64,000 bases of DNA from positions 17,154,526 through 17,218,525 of the forward strand of contig OW388296.1 in NCBI GenBank assembly GCA_936450465.1. Direction: 5' to 3'. A program made the position numbers and the translations under genes. Below, piece after piece: positions 43,827 to 55,218 of the stretch; positions within the stretch are counted from its first letter, which is position 1, and every line of letters begins with the position of its first letter. Below the pieces are notes generated by a model, which had not been told where the DNA came from, did no database searches, and saw only the letters and a program-made list of their open reading frames with translations. Source of the stretch: Gibbula magus. Its lineage: Eukaryota; Mollusca; Gastropoda; Trochida; Trochidae.

Positions 43827-44486
43827 AGGGGCAGTAGCATGTTTTTTGCTGAAAACAGTCGATGAAATGTATTTGAAATATAATGTCACCAATAGTAAAA
43901 CACCCTTCTCTCTTCGAAATTCTAGTAATAAAATGAATGTACATGGTTCCGTAAAGCCATGGGACTCGTTTTTGTCATTCGAAATAATAAAATGTGTTCA
44001 CATTAAAATGGCCGCCATGCAATTTTTGCTTTATACGCAACACCTTTATTAAAGGGGCAGTAGCACGTTTTTTCGCTCAAATAAGTCGATGAAATGTATT
44101 TGAAAAATAAAGTCACCAATAGTCAAAGACCATTCACTCTTCGGAAAATCAAGTTAAAAATGATTGTACATGGTTCGATAATGCCATGGGAATCGTTTTT
44201 GTAATGCGAAATGATTAAATTGTGTTCACAATAAAATGGCCGCCATGCAATTTTTGCTTTATACGCAAAACAGTTATTACCACTACAGATAATTGGTTTG
44301 TGTAATATGATGTTTTACCCTCTAAAGTTAATATATATGACATAAACTATCAATATAAATAGGAAATTTGAAAAAATAAAATTTGAAAAAAACGTGCTAC
44401 TGCCCCTTTAAACTTTAACTATAAACTATCATTATAAATGGGAAATTTAAAAAAATAAAATTTGCAAAAAACATGCTACAGCGCCT
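43827..44486. mobile_element. TTAA-flanked MITE, outer copy of a nest
   Basis: It starts AGGGGCAGTAGCATG after TTAA (43823-43826) and ends ACATGCTACAGCGCCT before TTAA (44487-44490). A second member of the same family is inserted in it at 44053-44407. About 50 bp of its own sequence at the junction is missing. Confidence 0.82.
44053..44407. mobile_element. TTAA-flanked MITE, inner copy of a nest
   Basis: 355 bp with near-perfect inverted termini (AGGGGCAGTAGCACGTTTTT and AAAAACGTGCTACTGCCCCT) between TTAA at 44049-44052 and 44408-44411. It has no coding frame. TTAA target choice suggests mobilisation by a piggyBac-like transposase, although its termini differ from the autonomous element in this window. 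Confidence 0.88.
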
Positions 44487-44490
44487 TTAA

Positions 44491-45302
44491 GAACACTTCA
44501 TGTTGACAGTGACAAGTGTAAGTTTTACTAGATACCGTGTAGTAGAGTTTGATAATTACTAACTCACTGAGTGATGCAACAATTTTGTTCTGTGTTTGAA
44601 CCATATGGCAGAATGTCACCGATTGCTTAAACTTCATAATATTCATAACATAGATTGAACCAATGAATGATAGCTGATCTGTATTTTGAGTTTTCGGCAG
44701 TCTAGTACTTTATTGTAGAATAAAAAGAGGGCCGTGTCTTTCATCTCTACAAAAAAAACCCCATTAGAATCCAGCTATATTATCACTGAAATATTGTTTT
44801 CAAGGCACAATTTCTGCAAGTGAAAAATTGGAAAGAAAACAAAATATTACATTTATAGAAAATATATGTTATTGTTATGCATAAATATTTATGCAAAGAA
44901 TATATCTCGTTGATCTATTTTTCACCTATTTATATTAAATACATTATTTACTCCTTGTTTTACAATATATTTATATAGATTTATTTGTTGGAAATAAAGT
45001 TTTTGAAAGTTTTCCGCCTTGTTTTGTTTGTTTGTGTAATTGCATCAACATTGCAGAATTTATTTTGCTGTGGCAAAGCAATTATTACTAAAGATTGGTA
45101 AAGATTTGGGGGGGGGGGGGGGGGGGGGGTAGGGTGCAGGGTGCATCGGGCATCTGAAGAGGTCCAAGGGACAATAATTTTTGCATGCATTTTTGGTGGA
45201 CCTCCAACCTCCAAGGTGACCACCACCCTTTTCAATCAGTGAACCCCTTAAAGTCCTACCGCTCTTATTCCTTATGAACAAATGTGCTCGAGAAACATTA
45301 AT
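44491..45302. other. intergenic, low-complexity stretches
   Basis: AT-rich DNA with a poly-G tract at about 45108-45129. No gene or repeat boundary is supported. Confidence 0.5.
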
Positions 45303-45373
45303 AGCTCATCTGGCCTAAAAGGCCCGATGGGCTTATGGCATGGCATGGTATCCGGCGTCCGGCTGTCTGTAAA

Positions 45374-46845
45374 CTTGAAGAAAACCAAGATATATGGATA
45401 GTCAACTTCTTTATTGCAACGAATGCGACGTTTCGGTGTAGATACTAACACTGTATCAAGCAAGTGATACATGTATATGGTAGGAGGAGAATTTATATAG
45501 TATAGTGAGTATGTACAATTAACACGTTGATGTACACTGGATTCCCAATTATATATTGAGGGGATAAGAAGATTAGGTTGATGTACAGGGGATTGGTTGT
45601 ATAAACAGATTAACAAGCGTTTGTACCCTTGAAGAGGTTGATGTACACTGAGATGTTAATTAGTGATTAGCTTAGTGATTACAAGAGAGTGGCCTGATGT
45701 ACAAAGTGATTTTAAGAGAGTGGCCAGATGTATACAAGTGATGATAACAGGAAAAGTTGTTGTAGATACTCTAAGAGCATGAAGCCAGATAAAGTACTAA
45801 AGACTGTCTTTGATAAGGTGATGATAAGCCGAAGGGATGAAGTAGCCTTGGTCGCGATTCATGGCAGGATGGAAGCGCTGGATTTTTATGGCTTCAAGGA
45901 GTTTTCTGATCTTGTAGTCTGAACGGTTGACCTCCAAGGTGGTGATGTCATTCCAGCAGATTGTGTGGTCAGGGTTGGCTTGAGTATGGTCAGATATGGC
46001 AGATTTAGAGTCTTTCTTCAGGACTGAGGCTTGGTGTTCTTTTATTCTGAGTGGCAGGGGACGCGAAGTTTCACCTATGTAAGAGTCCCCACAGTCACAA
46101 GTAATCTGGTAGACTGCTCCTGAGGGATCATCCTTCATTGTTGATGATGGCTTGCCTGTTGCCTGGAGGAGGTTTTGGAGTGATTTGCCCTTCTGGAAGA
46201 CAACATCAAAACGATTTGCTAGTTAATTTATTATTGCTTATTACAAAGTCTGTAAATATAATAGGATTGTTTTTGTCAGTGATGATGAATGTAACACCAT
46301 GTATTATGTAAATGTATATTTTTGTATGGGAGAGGTATTAAGATAGGCTGCAAGCCTGTTTACCAATCCCTTTCACTTATTTTTGAAATAAATATTGTTT
46401 AAACCAGACAACATCTATGCCGGCTTGCTGCTGTAGGAGACGTCTTATCTGGTGGCTGACTGCTGGGACATACGGAATACTTATGAGGAAGGGGGTTGAT
46501 TGTTGACGGGGTACCTTGTCTCTTGGGTTGAGGGTTGCTCTGATGACGTTGTTGACTAAATTCTGTGGATACTGGTTGTAGTGGATGAAAACATGCCGAA
46601 GGTGGTTTAGTTCAGTTTCGAGGGCTTCTGTTGTTGAGCAGATGTTCTTGGCTCTTCGGGTGAGGGTGGAGATGATGCCTTTCTTGACTTGAAGCGGGTG
46701 GTTGGATGTGAAGTGGAGGTATTGGTCAGTGTGGATGGGTTTCCTGTAGACTGTGGTGGATAGCTTGTTTTCTTCTTTCTGTACCAGGACATCAAGGAAA
46801 GGGAGTTTGTTGTGGGTTTCTTCTCCACCCTCAACCGAAGAGGTA
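45374..46845 (-). pseudogene. truncated Penelope-like retroelement (RT end plus GIY-YIG endonuclease)
   Basis: Minus strand. About 46845-46406 encodes the region after the RT core (NKLPFLDVLVQKEEN, VYRKPIHTDQYLHFTSNHP). A 198-bp insertion then interrupts the frame. Across it the frame resumes, and 46138-45797 carries the GIY-YIG nuclease (VYQITCDCGDSYIGETSR...RIKEH). This domain order is diagnostic of Penelope-like elements. The RT catalytic core is missing, so the copy is inactive. The 3' part (45374-45790) contains CACCGAAACGTCGCATTC, as in the terminal repeats of many such elements. It lies inside HINE copy 4. Confidence 0.88.
46208..46405 (+). mobile_element. 198-bp insertion with 10-bp target-site duplication
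   Basis: AGACAACATC is present at 46198-46207 and 46406-46415, and removing one copy plus the insert restores the Penelope reading frame. The insert ends near an AATAAA-bearing stretch (TTTTGAAATAAATATTG), suggesting a retroposed 3' end from a transcript or LINE. There is no poly(A) run. Identity unknown. Confidence 0.75.
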
Positions 46846-47964
46846 ATATAATAGATATAATATAAGAGGTCATTTGCCAATGAGGATTCAAAATTGTAGA
46901 TTTTGTGATCCTGTGACCCCAAACAGGGTCACAGGGGTCACAACCTTAAAAACCTATTTTCATCTTCTTCTCCAGTTCCAAAAGGTCTAGAAAGCTGATA
47001 TGCTGTGTACTGACTCCTTGGCCAATGGGGATTCTAAATTGTAGATTTCATGACCCTGCGATCCCAAATATAGGTCACAGAGGTCATGACCTGAAAAGCT
47101 AATTTCATCCTGAGATTTTATGTGCTCTTCAAAGGGAAGTAATTTAAAGGTAACAACAGTTTAACTTTGCTTATTAAAGAAGGGAAACATATTTACATTT
47201 TAATTCAACACTACGATAGAAATCTAAACATTAAATCTTGCTTGGCTTTGGGCATGCGCAATCAACCTTGATTATTAAAGCTCTTCACACCATCTTGATT
47301 ATATAATCACTGAAGCGACTTCTAAATCTGTGTACGGAGTACGACGGCTTTGTTTAGATTTTATAACATGGCGAGTGAAATATTTATGATAGATTGTTGA
47401 CTGTAGTGTTGCTAATCTTGCTTGAACTGACAAGAAAATGACATATCATTAAAAAAAAAGAACAAACACCGTAAATAAACATATATATATTTTTTTTATT
47501 TTATTATGTTACATTTAAAACAATTTCTTTTAAAAACAAACATTTATATCATGTTATTTACAAAATTACTGGTATCAACTTACCGTTACCAAACCTACCA
47601 ACGTGTTTTCCCATCATGGCATGTCTACCTGATTCCACAATTGCTAGAAGGGGGGTCGCCTTATATATAAGATACATGGTTTTTACAGGATTTTAGGGGT
47701 CTGAGAAAGGGGTTCGTCTTATACACAACGTCGCCTTATATACAATAATATAAGGTAATTAAATCTTCAAGTGTGTCTTTTTTTATAGGGGATTTTATCT
47801 CTGGCCTCAAAGATAGGTCAGAGGGGTAAGGACCTTAAGACCTATTTCATCTTCTCCATTTAAAGTGTTTCCTATGTGTTGAACCTCTCACCTAGAAGTT
47901 GACATTTTGAATTAGTTAATGTATATAAAGCCTGATGAGCTACAGAGCCAGTGGTTCTATTTTT

Positions 47965-48085
47965 ACTGGTTGGAGATAGATATAGAAAGATTTATAGATA
48001 GTATTGTATGGGTGTTTTCATATAACATTCTGTATCATATTCATATCTTTAACAAAATTATAACATTTAGATAACAATTTGGAAC
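47965..48085. other. short spacer
   Basis: Unassigned AT-rich DNA between HINE copy 4 and the TTAA-flanked MITE. Confidence 0.4.
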
Positions 48086-48089
48086 TTAA

Positions 48090-48566
48090 AGGTACATCCA
48101 TTGTGTTGTTAGGGGTCACATATGCTGAACGTTTTAAATTGTGTTATTTTATCGAGAAGTACTGACTGTTGCCGAAAATTGTCATTTTGATCTTAGTCGG
48201 CTCAGTTTACCAACGATATAAAGTTAAAAGTATCGATTTCTGATCGAAAACTGGACAATGGACTGGACCATTCAAATGTAATCTTGGAAACTTATTTACA
48301 ACAATGGCTCAAAGAAAACTTGAAATTGATAATGTTTAATAGGTCTTATAACTACTGTACATGTAAATGGAACGTGTAGTTTCAGTTTCTGCACATGTAT
48401 TATGATGTTTTTCGATTTTAATTGGAAACTAGTAATTATTATATATTTGGCGATTGGGGATGATTTTGAATATTGAATGAAATTATTTGAACTGATATCA
48501 GCACATATTGTATGTTAGCATGTATTAAAGGTAAATAAAATTTTATGAAACTCAATGGATGCACCT
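48090..48566. mobile_element. 477-bp TTAA-flanked MITE, second family
   Basis: TTAA at 48086-48089 and 48567-48570. Inverted termini are AGGTACATCCATTGTG and, as reverse complement of the right end, AGGTGCATCCATTGAG. It has no open frame of note. It differs from the AGGGGCAGTAGCACG family but uses the same target. Confidence 0.8.
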
Positions 48567-48570
48567 TTAA

Positions 48571-50340
48571 TATAAAGACTTGAAGTGGATAAGGTTAATA
48601 TTTTCTTTATCTTCAGTTGAAAACTATGGGTACTTGTCCAGTAGAAGTGTGACTTACTTTGGGTCTCCTGATTATTTTATATACAAAATCATATATACAC
48701 AGGATATACACAGGACTTCACAGAAATCTACAATAATGTAAATCCAACGTTCAGAGATCAACCTCCACAAAACATGGATCGTACATCATTGATTTTGTCA
48801 ATGTTCAACCAGTGACTCATTACCGACTGACATACTTCTATGTGAATTCATTGAATCCAAACAACCTTTGAATGCTATTTTCGAAAACTTTGAACCCTGC
48901 TTTAATCAAAGAGAAAGAACACAAGCTGAACTATATTTGTGATACGTGAATTTTATAGGAGTACATATAAAATCATTTAAATATGTTGGCAATACTCGGA
49001 CTTTCAATCAGTTCATGTGATAATTTCTTGATTAAATTGTTTTAATTGATCTGAAATTATTAATTTTTATCAGCTCAAAACACTTGCAAATTTACATGAA
49101 AATATTCACATTTCTCTCACAATGACATGTACTGTAGCATGATTTTCTTATTGAAATAAAGTGACTTTAAGACTTTAAATACAATTACCTAGATATATCA
49201 GTCAAAGTTTATAATTTAGCAATTAAATGTATCAGATTATCTATCACATTTTAGAAACACAATATGCATTGGAAATGCCTATTACCTCAATCCAACCGTT
49301 CATTAACTAGGATCCTATTCCGTTTACAAACCGAGAACACTTTTTGATAAACCGTAGTATATTTACATTAGCAATTTAGTGTATGTATGAATGAATGAAT
49401 GGCTGCGAAACTGGTTTCCTGTCTTTGAGGGGAATATGGCAACTGACTTATACAATAACTGTTAATGTGCAAAGTCCTTGCCTGCATTTTACTTAGAAGG
49501 TATTGTATGAATTAGAATGTAATATTTCATGTATGTCTGTATGTTTAACTGTAGTCAAGGAATTAGATGGATAAGTGACAATGATGAATTAAAATGAACT
49601 AAAAGATGTATTATTAAGAATATAGGCAAATTTATAATTGTTATCATTATGATGCTATATGTTAAATAATTATTTAACAAAATGTTCCATGTTAATTGGA
49701 GTAATATATCAAAATATGCAAAGCTAATTATAATGTCTGCACATGAACAATTTAATACTATTTATAAAAGCAGGTATGTTTAATAATTAATATTACGTAG
49801 TTAGATATATGTTGTTCATCGATACCAGTAGGTTATATCCAATAATGTTCCTCCCTACTGTACTGTGTATATTTTATACTAAGAGGACTGTTATCAATGA
49901 AACATCAAACAAGACCACTATTGCTTGAAGGTATTTATGATATAATAAGTTAAATCAATTGCATGCAAATTCTGCCACTGCTATTGTGCCATTATGCAAG
50001 TGTTATGTCACCACTTTAGTGCCGTCATTATTCTCTAAATATATTAAATGAAACTGTTTGAAGTATTGGCTGCTAATTTAAAATCATTAAATATGTTATA
50101 CTAAAAATATAATATATATGAATCTGATATCATTACAGCTAAATTTTTAATAGATATATACTTTACGTGTCTGTTTTTATTTATCCTATTTTAGTTATCT
50201 CTTGTTATCAGACATAAAGCGAGGGTTCTGTGGGAGTATAATTTGTGGAAACACAATTTGAGGGGAAAAATAAATTCCAGCTGTAAATACAGTATTTAAC
50301 TTACACATAATTATATTAGAAATACTTGCCATTTAGATAG
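48571..50340. other. intergenic between NAPE-PLD-A and -B, nothing recognised
   Basis: AT-rich, with many A/T runs and no open frame above 60 codons with features. The promoter of NAPE-PLD-B presumably lies towards the right end or in the hairpin region that follows. Confidence 0.4.
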
Positions 50341-50350
50341 TGAAGAAATA

Positions 50351-50451
50351 TTACATGGTTATATTTGGGATAACACTACCTTCAATAGTACAAAAAGTAC
50401 AAGAATTTGTACTATTGAAGGTAGTGTTACCCCAAATATAACCATGTTACA
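50351..50451. repeat. long hairpin 260 bp upstream of NAPE-PLD-B
   Basis: Arms of about 42 bp, TTACATGGTTATATTTGGG... (50351-50391) and its reverse complement (50409-50451), with one or two mismatches and a 17-bp loop containing a second short inverted repeat. Foldback MITE or regulatory cruciform; it has no coding content. Confidence 0.85.
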
Positions 50452-50714
50452 TAATTATATATAACATAATCCAGTTGAACACATACTTACTGAGGGTAAT
50501 ATTTTGGTGATTTTAAATATCACAAATAGACAAGGAATAGTGCACATTCATTGAAAAATATATAAAGCATATAGCATTACTTGTAGTAATTGAACATTTT
50601 TTCAAACAGACAATTCTATTCATCCAAAAATAAATCTTAAATTTAATTTTTTTTATTCCAATACTGGTATATGTTTTTGAATGTCTTGCTTTCTCATCAA
50701 TCTGAAGGGAGAGG

Positions 50715-53700
50715 ATGGGAGACAGTATTCAAACAGTCGTTTCACCTAAGGCAGAGGACAGTGATGAGCTCGTCAAGCCCCTTTTTGAAAACGGACGATT
50801 CAAGAATCCATGGGATACGTGGAAGACTGCAACGTTCATGAGCTTTGTGAAATTCAGCACAGGAGGAAACAAAACTGTGCCTTCGAAAGAGGTATTCAAC
50901 ATTCTTTCATTCAGTACAATGGTGTAGGACATTGAGGTATTCGATATTCAATATTCTTTATTCAGTATTCTTTATTCAGTACAATGGTGTAGGACATTGA
51001 GGTATTCAATATTCAGTATTCAGTATTCTTTATTCAGTACAATGGTGTAGGACATTGAGGTATTCAATATTCTTTATTCAGTATTCTTTATTCAGTACAA
51101 TGGTGTGGCCGACATTGAGGTATTCAATATTCAGTATTCAGTATTCTTTATTCAGTACAATGGTGTGGGATATTGAGGTATTCAATATTCTTTATTCTTT
51201 ATTCAGTACAATGGTGTGGGATATTGAGGTATTCAATATTCAGACTTCTTTATTCAGTACAATGGTGTGGGACATTGAGGTATTCAATATTCAATATTCT
51301 TTATTCAGTAAAATGGTGTGGGACATTGAGGTATGCAATATTCAACATTGACCAAATCTGCAGCGTGATCCATCGATAGCAATTACAAATGCACAAACAA
51401 TAAGACAGAGGTTTGTCACATAAATAAAGCATGCTAAAATTTTGATTACTGTTTCTTGTTGTGAAGACATGAGTATATTGAACTCAGACAGTGTTTGGAA
51501 TTCATATATTTAACAGGTATATCACAGACTTAATGCCTTATTTATGTGAACAACAGCGAGGTACAAAAAGGTGTTCATATTCAGGCTTTGAAATTAGCAC
51601 TTGACAAGTCGGGAAGTCGATTGCTTGTGAAATAAATTATTTGACTAGTCCAAATGTTAGATTGAATTTGTAAATGATATGATCCTGTAGATGCGTTTGG
51701 TTAGCTGAAATGACTTTGGACTAGTACAGTCAGGCCTCGATAATCCGAACGCTTCCGTTTTTAATCAAGAACGTTCGGATAGTGAAATGTTCGGACTACT
51801 GAGTATTGAGGACTACTATAGAGATTAGTTTGGTTACATCTTCTTACCGTTCGGAAACTGCAAGATTCGGATTATCGGTGGCCGGATTATCGCGGCTTGA
51901 CTGTACTAGTGAACTAGTGGAAAGTAAGTAGTCCGATTGGCTAGTACTTGTGCTTTGATGAGGTTAATTTGACCCTTGACATAAAAATGTTATTACACTT
52001 AACCAACTATGAATGTCAGATGTGGGAGAATCCAGAAATTTATTCACTTATTGAAAAGGGGAGGGTTCTCCTTATTGATCCATCAAATGTTCATACAAAA
52101 TCAAAGAGGTGGCTGAACTCTCTATCTACCTGGATACACCACTGAGAGAGATTTAGGGTCCATAAACAATAACATGAAATTTGTTATTTTAAAGAACAAG
52201 TTATTCACCACCAGTAATATATTTCCAATAAACCCTTGGATGTATACCAAATATCTATGCTTATTTTCATTGAAACTAAATGTGTTTGGACTTTATTAAT
52301 CTTAGGATTGTCAAATGCCAAATCCCAGCCCTTTTAGTGAAAATATGGTCAACTAAATGTTTCTTTTGCTGATTTTCACATTTTCTGTCATCAAACTTTA
52401 GTGGGTGACACAAATTTTCAGAATCTTCCTATAAAGTCACAAATACACAATATCTTGACATCAATAAGTATAATCATTTCTCAAAAGATAATGGGAGTTA
52501 GTTTTAAGGACATGATGATAAATTGTTTTTATCAAGTGTGTTTTTTATTTCAGGAACTTGAAAAGAATCTTCCAGTCGTAAAACCGAACTTTGAGGATTT
52601 TTCTGTCTCCCCTTCAGACGGAGTGCGTTACATGTGGATTGGACATGCATCCTGCCTAGTTCAGCTTGACAACGTGACCATTCTCACTGACCCTGTGTTC
52701 AGCACCAGGTGCTCGCCCGTTCAGTTCGCCGGACCAAAACGATATCAGGACCCACCGTGCACCATCGACGAACTCCCGAAAATTGACATTGTTCTCATAA
52801 GCCATAACCATTACGACCATCTGGATCTAAGTTCGGTTCAAACGCTGAACAGGAAGTATGGTCAGGAGCTGAGATGGTACGTTCCTATGGGAACCAAGAA
52901 ATGGATGTCGGACCGAGGATGTCGGAATGTTACGGAATTAACATGGTGGGATGAAGATTTTATTCCGGAGAAGTCAGAGGTCAAGGTCGTATGCTTGCCA
53001 TCACAGCATTGGTCGAAACGAACTGTTACAGACACAAATAAGGTTAATGTTACCGTAGTTTATGTTTTTAATTTGGGATTTGCTGAACCTTTCATTAATT
53101 TGTGTAAATATCGTCCTAACCCTTGGCAAATCCAGAAATATTCCAGAGACATTCAAATGTTAAAATGTTATTTCTGTTCCATGCAGGCACTATGGTCTAG
53201 CTGGGCTGTGATTGGTCCAAATCATAGCTTCTTCTTCGGTGGAGATACGGGTTACTGTACTGGTTTCAAACAAATTGGACGGAAATATGGAAAATTCTCT
53301 CTGGCTGCAATACCGATTGGTTGCTTTAAACCAAGGTAAGGAGTTGCATGCATTATTGTTTCAAGACATTCTGTCTAATCACTCATTGTCTGTGATATTT
53401 TATTTTCCAAAGTAGTTCTCTGTGTCTACATTGTCCATGTATTTTTATAATGAACTTTGAACTGTTGAATTAAGAAGAACAATTTGTCATTTAGGAAGTT
53501 ATAAAATCGTTGACGAAAACAAATTGTATTGATAAACATGTTTATTACAATATTTCAAGTGATTTAAGAACCCATTAAACATTTGCCTATGAGGAAGAAA
53601 GGAAAACCTTATCAAATTGCTGAAAGCAGTTTATAGTGAATTCTTCTTCAGGGAGACTCAGTTTAATTACTTAAACCTTACAGTAAGTTATGGTTTCCCA

Positions 53701-55168
53701 GATAATATTATATTTCAAATGAAATTTTTGTCTCCTGGTCAATAATTGCTAGAAATTCTAAAGAATTGTTGACCCAACCGCAGAATAGGAAGTCACTGAC
53801 CATCTGGTAGCGTCATTGGCGTTATGTTTGGCTTCATGTACATGCTAAGCTCTTCTTTTTTAGATCGTTCCTGGCGCCACAACACGTGGGACCGGAGGAA
53901 GCGGTGCAGATTCACCTCGATATCGGTGCCACTAAGTCGGTCGGCATCCACTGGGGCACCTTCAACATGTTGGCACACGAGGTAGCACCGTTGTCAAAAA
54001 TTATTTTTAGTTCACCAGGCCTTGATCTTTGTGAAATGCTTCTCTACAAGGATTCAATTAAGTGTATTGAATAAAAATAGAAACAAACAAAAACATTCTT
54101 TCAAAGTATTATATTATTATACCCATTGAATCACCTTAAGGATTTTTTTATGGCCTACTTTAGATTGTGAGGTACAAGCCCAGTAATTCAGTGAAAGCAG
54201 AAATGGGATTGACTCAAATGAATGAGCACTAAAAAAACAAAGGCAGATCCAGCAATTTCCTAACGGATGAGGAAGGGGTTCACATGACTACTTTGAATAT
54301 TATGAATATATAATTATCGCTACAAATTATAGTCTTTGTTAAATTCATGAATTAAATCTAATTTGCTTGTATGCTGCATGTTGTCCTGCCTCAAGACAGT
54401 GTAAAAAAAGAGAGCCTTTAATACAGTCTAGATCCTCATGCAGTAAGTCTTTATAAACTGTGGAATTGAAAGAATTAAAATAATATCATCTTACAAACCT
54501 CCAGTGACGTCACACAACTATACTGCCTTTAACATTATACTCAATAATTCCTATGTGGATGTATTATCCCGGGGATTATCACGTAATCCCTGGGACTCTA
54601 ACGTAATTTACCTCTACCCCAGGCAATTATCTTAATAATGCCCCTCTTCAAATATCTATATTTAATACTGAGATGTTAAGTTTAAGATGACAGTTAGTGC
54701 ATGTTATGTCTAACTCTATTGGAAAACAACTGTTAATTCAAACATCCAAATCTCCAAATGTTTTTTGCAATAACCCGTCTTGAACCTGAAACCTCCATAC
54801 TCCTACACACCAAGCGCAGCGATGATACCACTGTGCTACAGGGACTAGGCTGATGAGGTTGTTTCCTAAGTTCCCTTTATACCCAACTGCCTTTCACCAA
54901 AGGGGGGATATTTTACGGACGACTCCTTTACTTTTTCGCACTATCAATTAGAATATATTAAAATTTAACCACGGGGTCGGTTTGTAACCTTGATTAAACA
55001 TGCCAAAGGGTGTTTATGAGATTCCACAGTCTAAATTTGAGTCTATGTTGTATGTTTCAGCATTACCTGGAGCCGAGAGATGTTCTGGTGGAGGAAGTGG
55101 CTAAAGCTAAACTAGCGCCGGAATCCTTCGTAACTGTCCATCATGGGCAGGTCCATGTCTTCACATAG
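50715..55168 (+). CDS. N-acyl-phosphatidylethanolamine-hydrolysing phospholipase D, copy B
   Basis: Second tandem paralogue, 346 residues. Coding exons: 50715-50891, 52554-53042, 53187-53335, 53864-53981, 55061-55168. Junction positions and phases are identical to copy A, which shows tandem duplication of the whole gene. NGRFKNPWDTWK is at residues 27-38. Zinc ligands are complete: HNHYDH at 143-148, H211 (QHW), D242 (FFFGGDTGYC) and H301 (IHWGTF). The C-terminal exon keeps the family pattern HEHYLEP and ends near a HHGQ motif resembling the vertebrate KHGE. After the arginine that ends exon 3, RSFLAP replaces the usual RWFM, a change near the active-site rim. The exon 1 donor is the weak GAG|GTATTC and is followed by a minisatellite built from that same junction. 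Introns are short (1.7, 0.14, 0.5 and 1.1 kb), in contrast to copy A. Confidence 0.94.
50891..51345. repeat. minisatellite containing the exon 1 splice donor
   Basis: Nine occurrences of GAGGTATTC (one as GAGGTATGC) with GG at 50891 (true donor), 50936, 51001, 51059, 51119, 51177, 51228, 51279 and 51330. Spacings are 45, 65, 58, 60, 58, 51, 51 and 51 bp. Each unit also has TTCTTTATTCAG followed by about 22 bp (TACAATGGTGTGGGACATTG) before the next GAG|GTATTC. Confidence 0.92.
51727..51903. mobile_element. 177-bp pogo/Tigger-like MITE
   Basis: Termini CAGTCAGGCCTCGATAATCC and, as reverse complement of the right end, CAGTCAAGCCGCGATAATCC, flanked by TA on both sides. CCTCGATAATCCG-type ends are characteristic of pogo/Tigger elements of the Tc1/mariner superfamily. 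It lies in intron 1 of NAPE-PLD-B. Confidence 0.85.
54776..54846 (-). repeat. tRNA-derived SINE head or tRNA pseudogene
   Basis: On the minus strand it reads TAGCACAGTGGTATCATCGC (A-box region) and, about 35 bp on, GGTTTCAGGTTCAAGAC (degenerate B box). Helices are incomplete, so it is not a functional tRNA. It lies in intron 4 of NAPE-PLD-B. Confidence 0.5.
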
Positions 55169-55218
55169 ATCTCTCTACTCTTCCCGAAGATGTGTAGTGC
55201 AGTTTACCCGAATCCTTC

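Larger units (their letters stand above)
45303..47964 (+). mobile_element. Helentron/HINE-like element, copy 4, with later insertions
   Basis: The left end is AGCTCATCTGGCCTAAAAGGCC and the right end is TGATGAGCTACAGAGCC, hairpin and T5. Minisatellite units remain at about 46890-47100 and 47815-47900. A Penelope-like fragment occupies about 45374-46845. The stretch 47110-47800 is not in the other copies and may be another insertion; it includes TTCGTCTTATACACAACG-like repeats. Confidence 0.7.

Noticed and set aside
50891..51345. CRISPR-like direct repeats
   Set aside because: Whole units of variable length are repeated without unique spacers, in a eukaryotic intron. It is a minisatellite.
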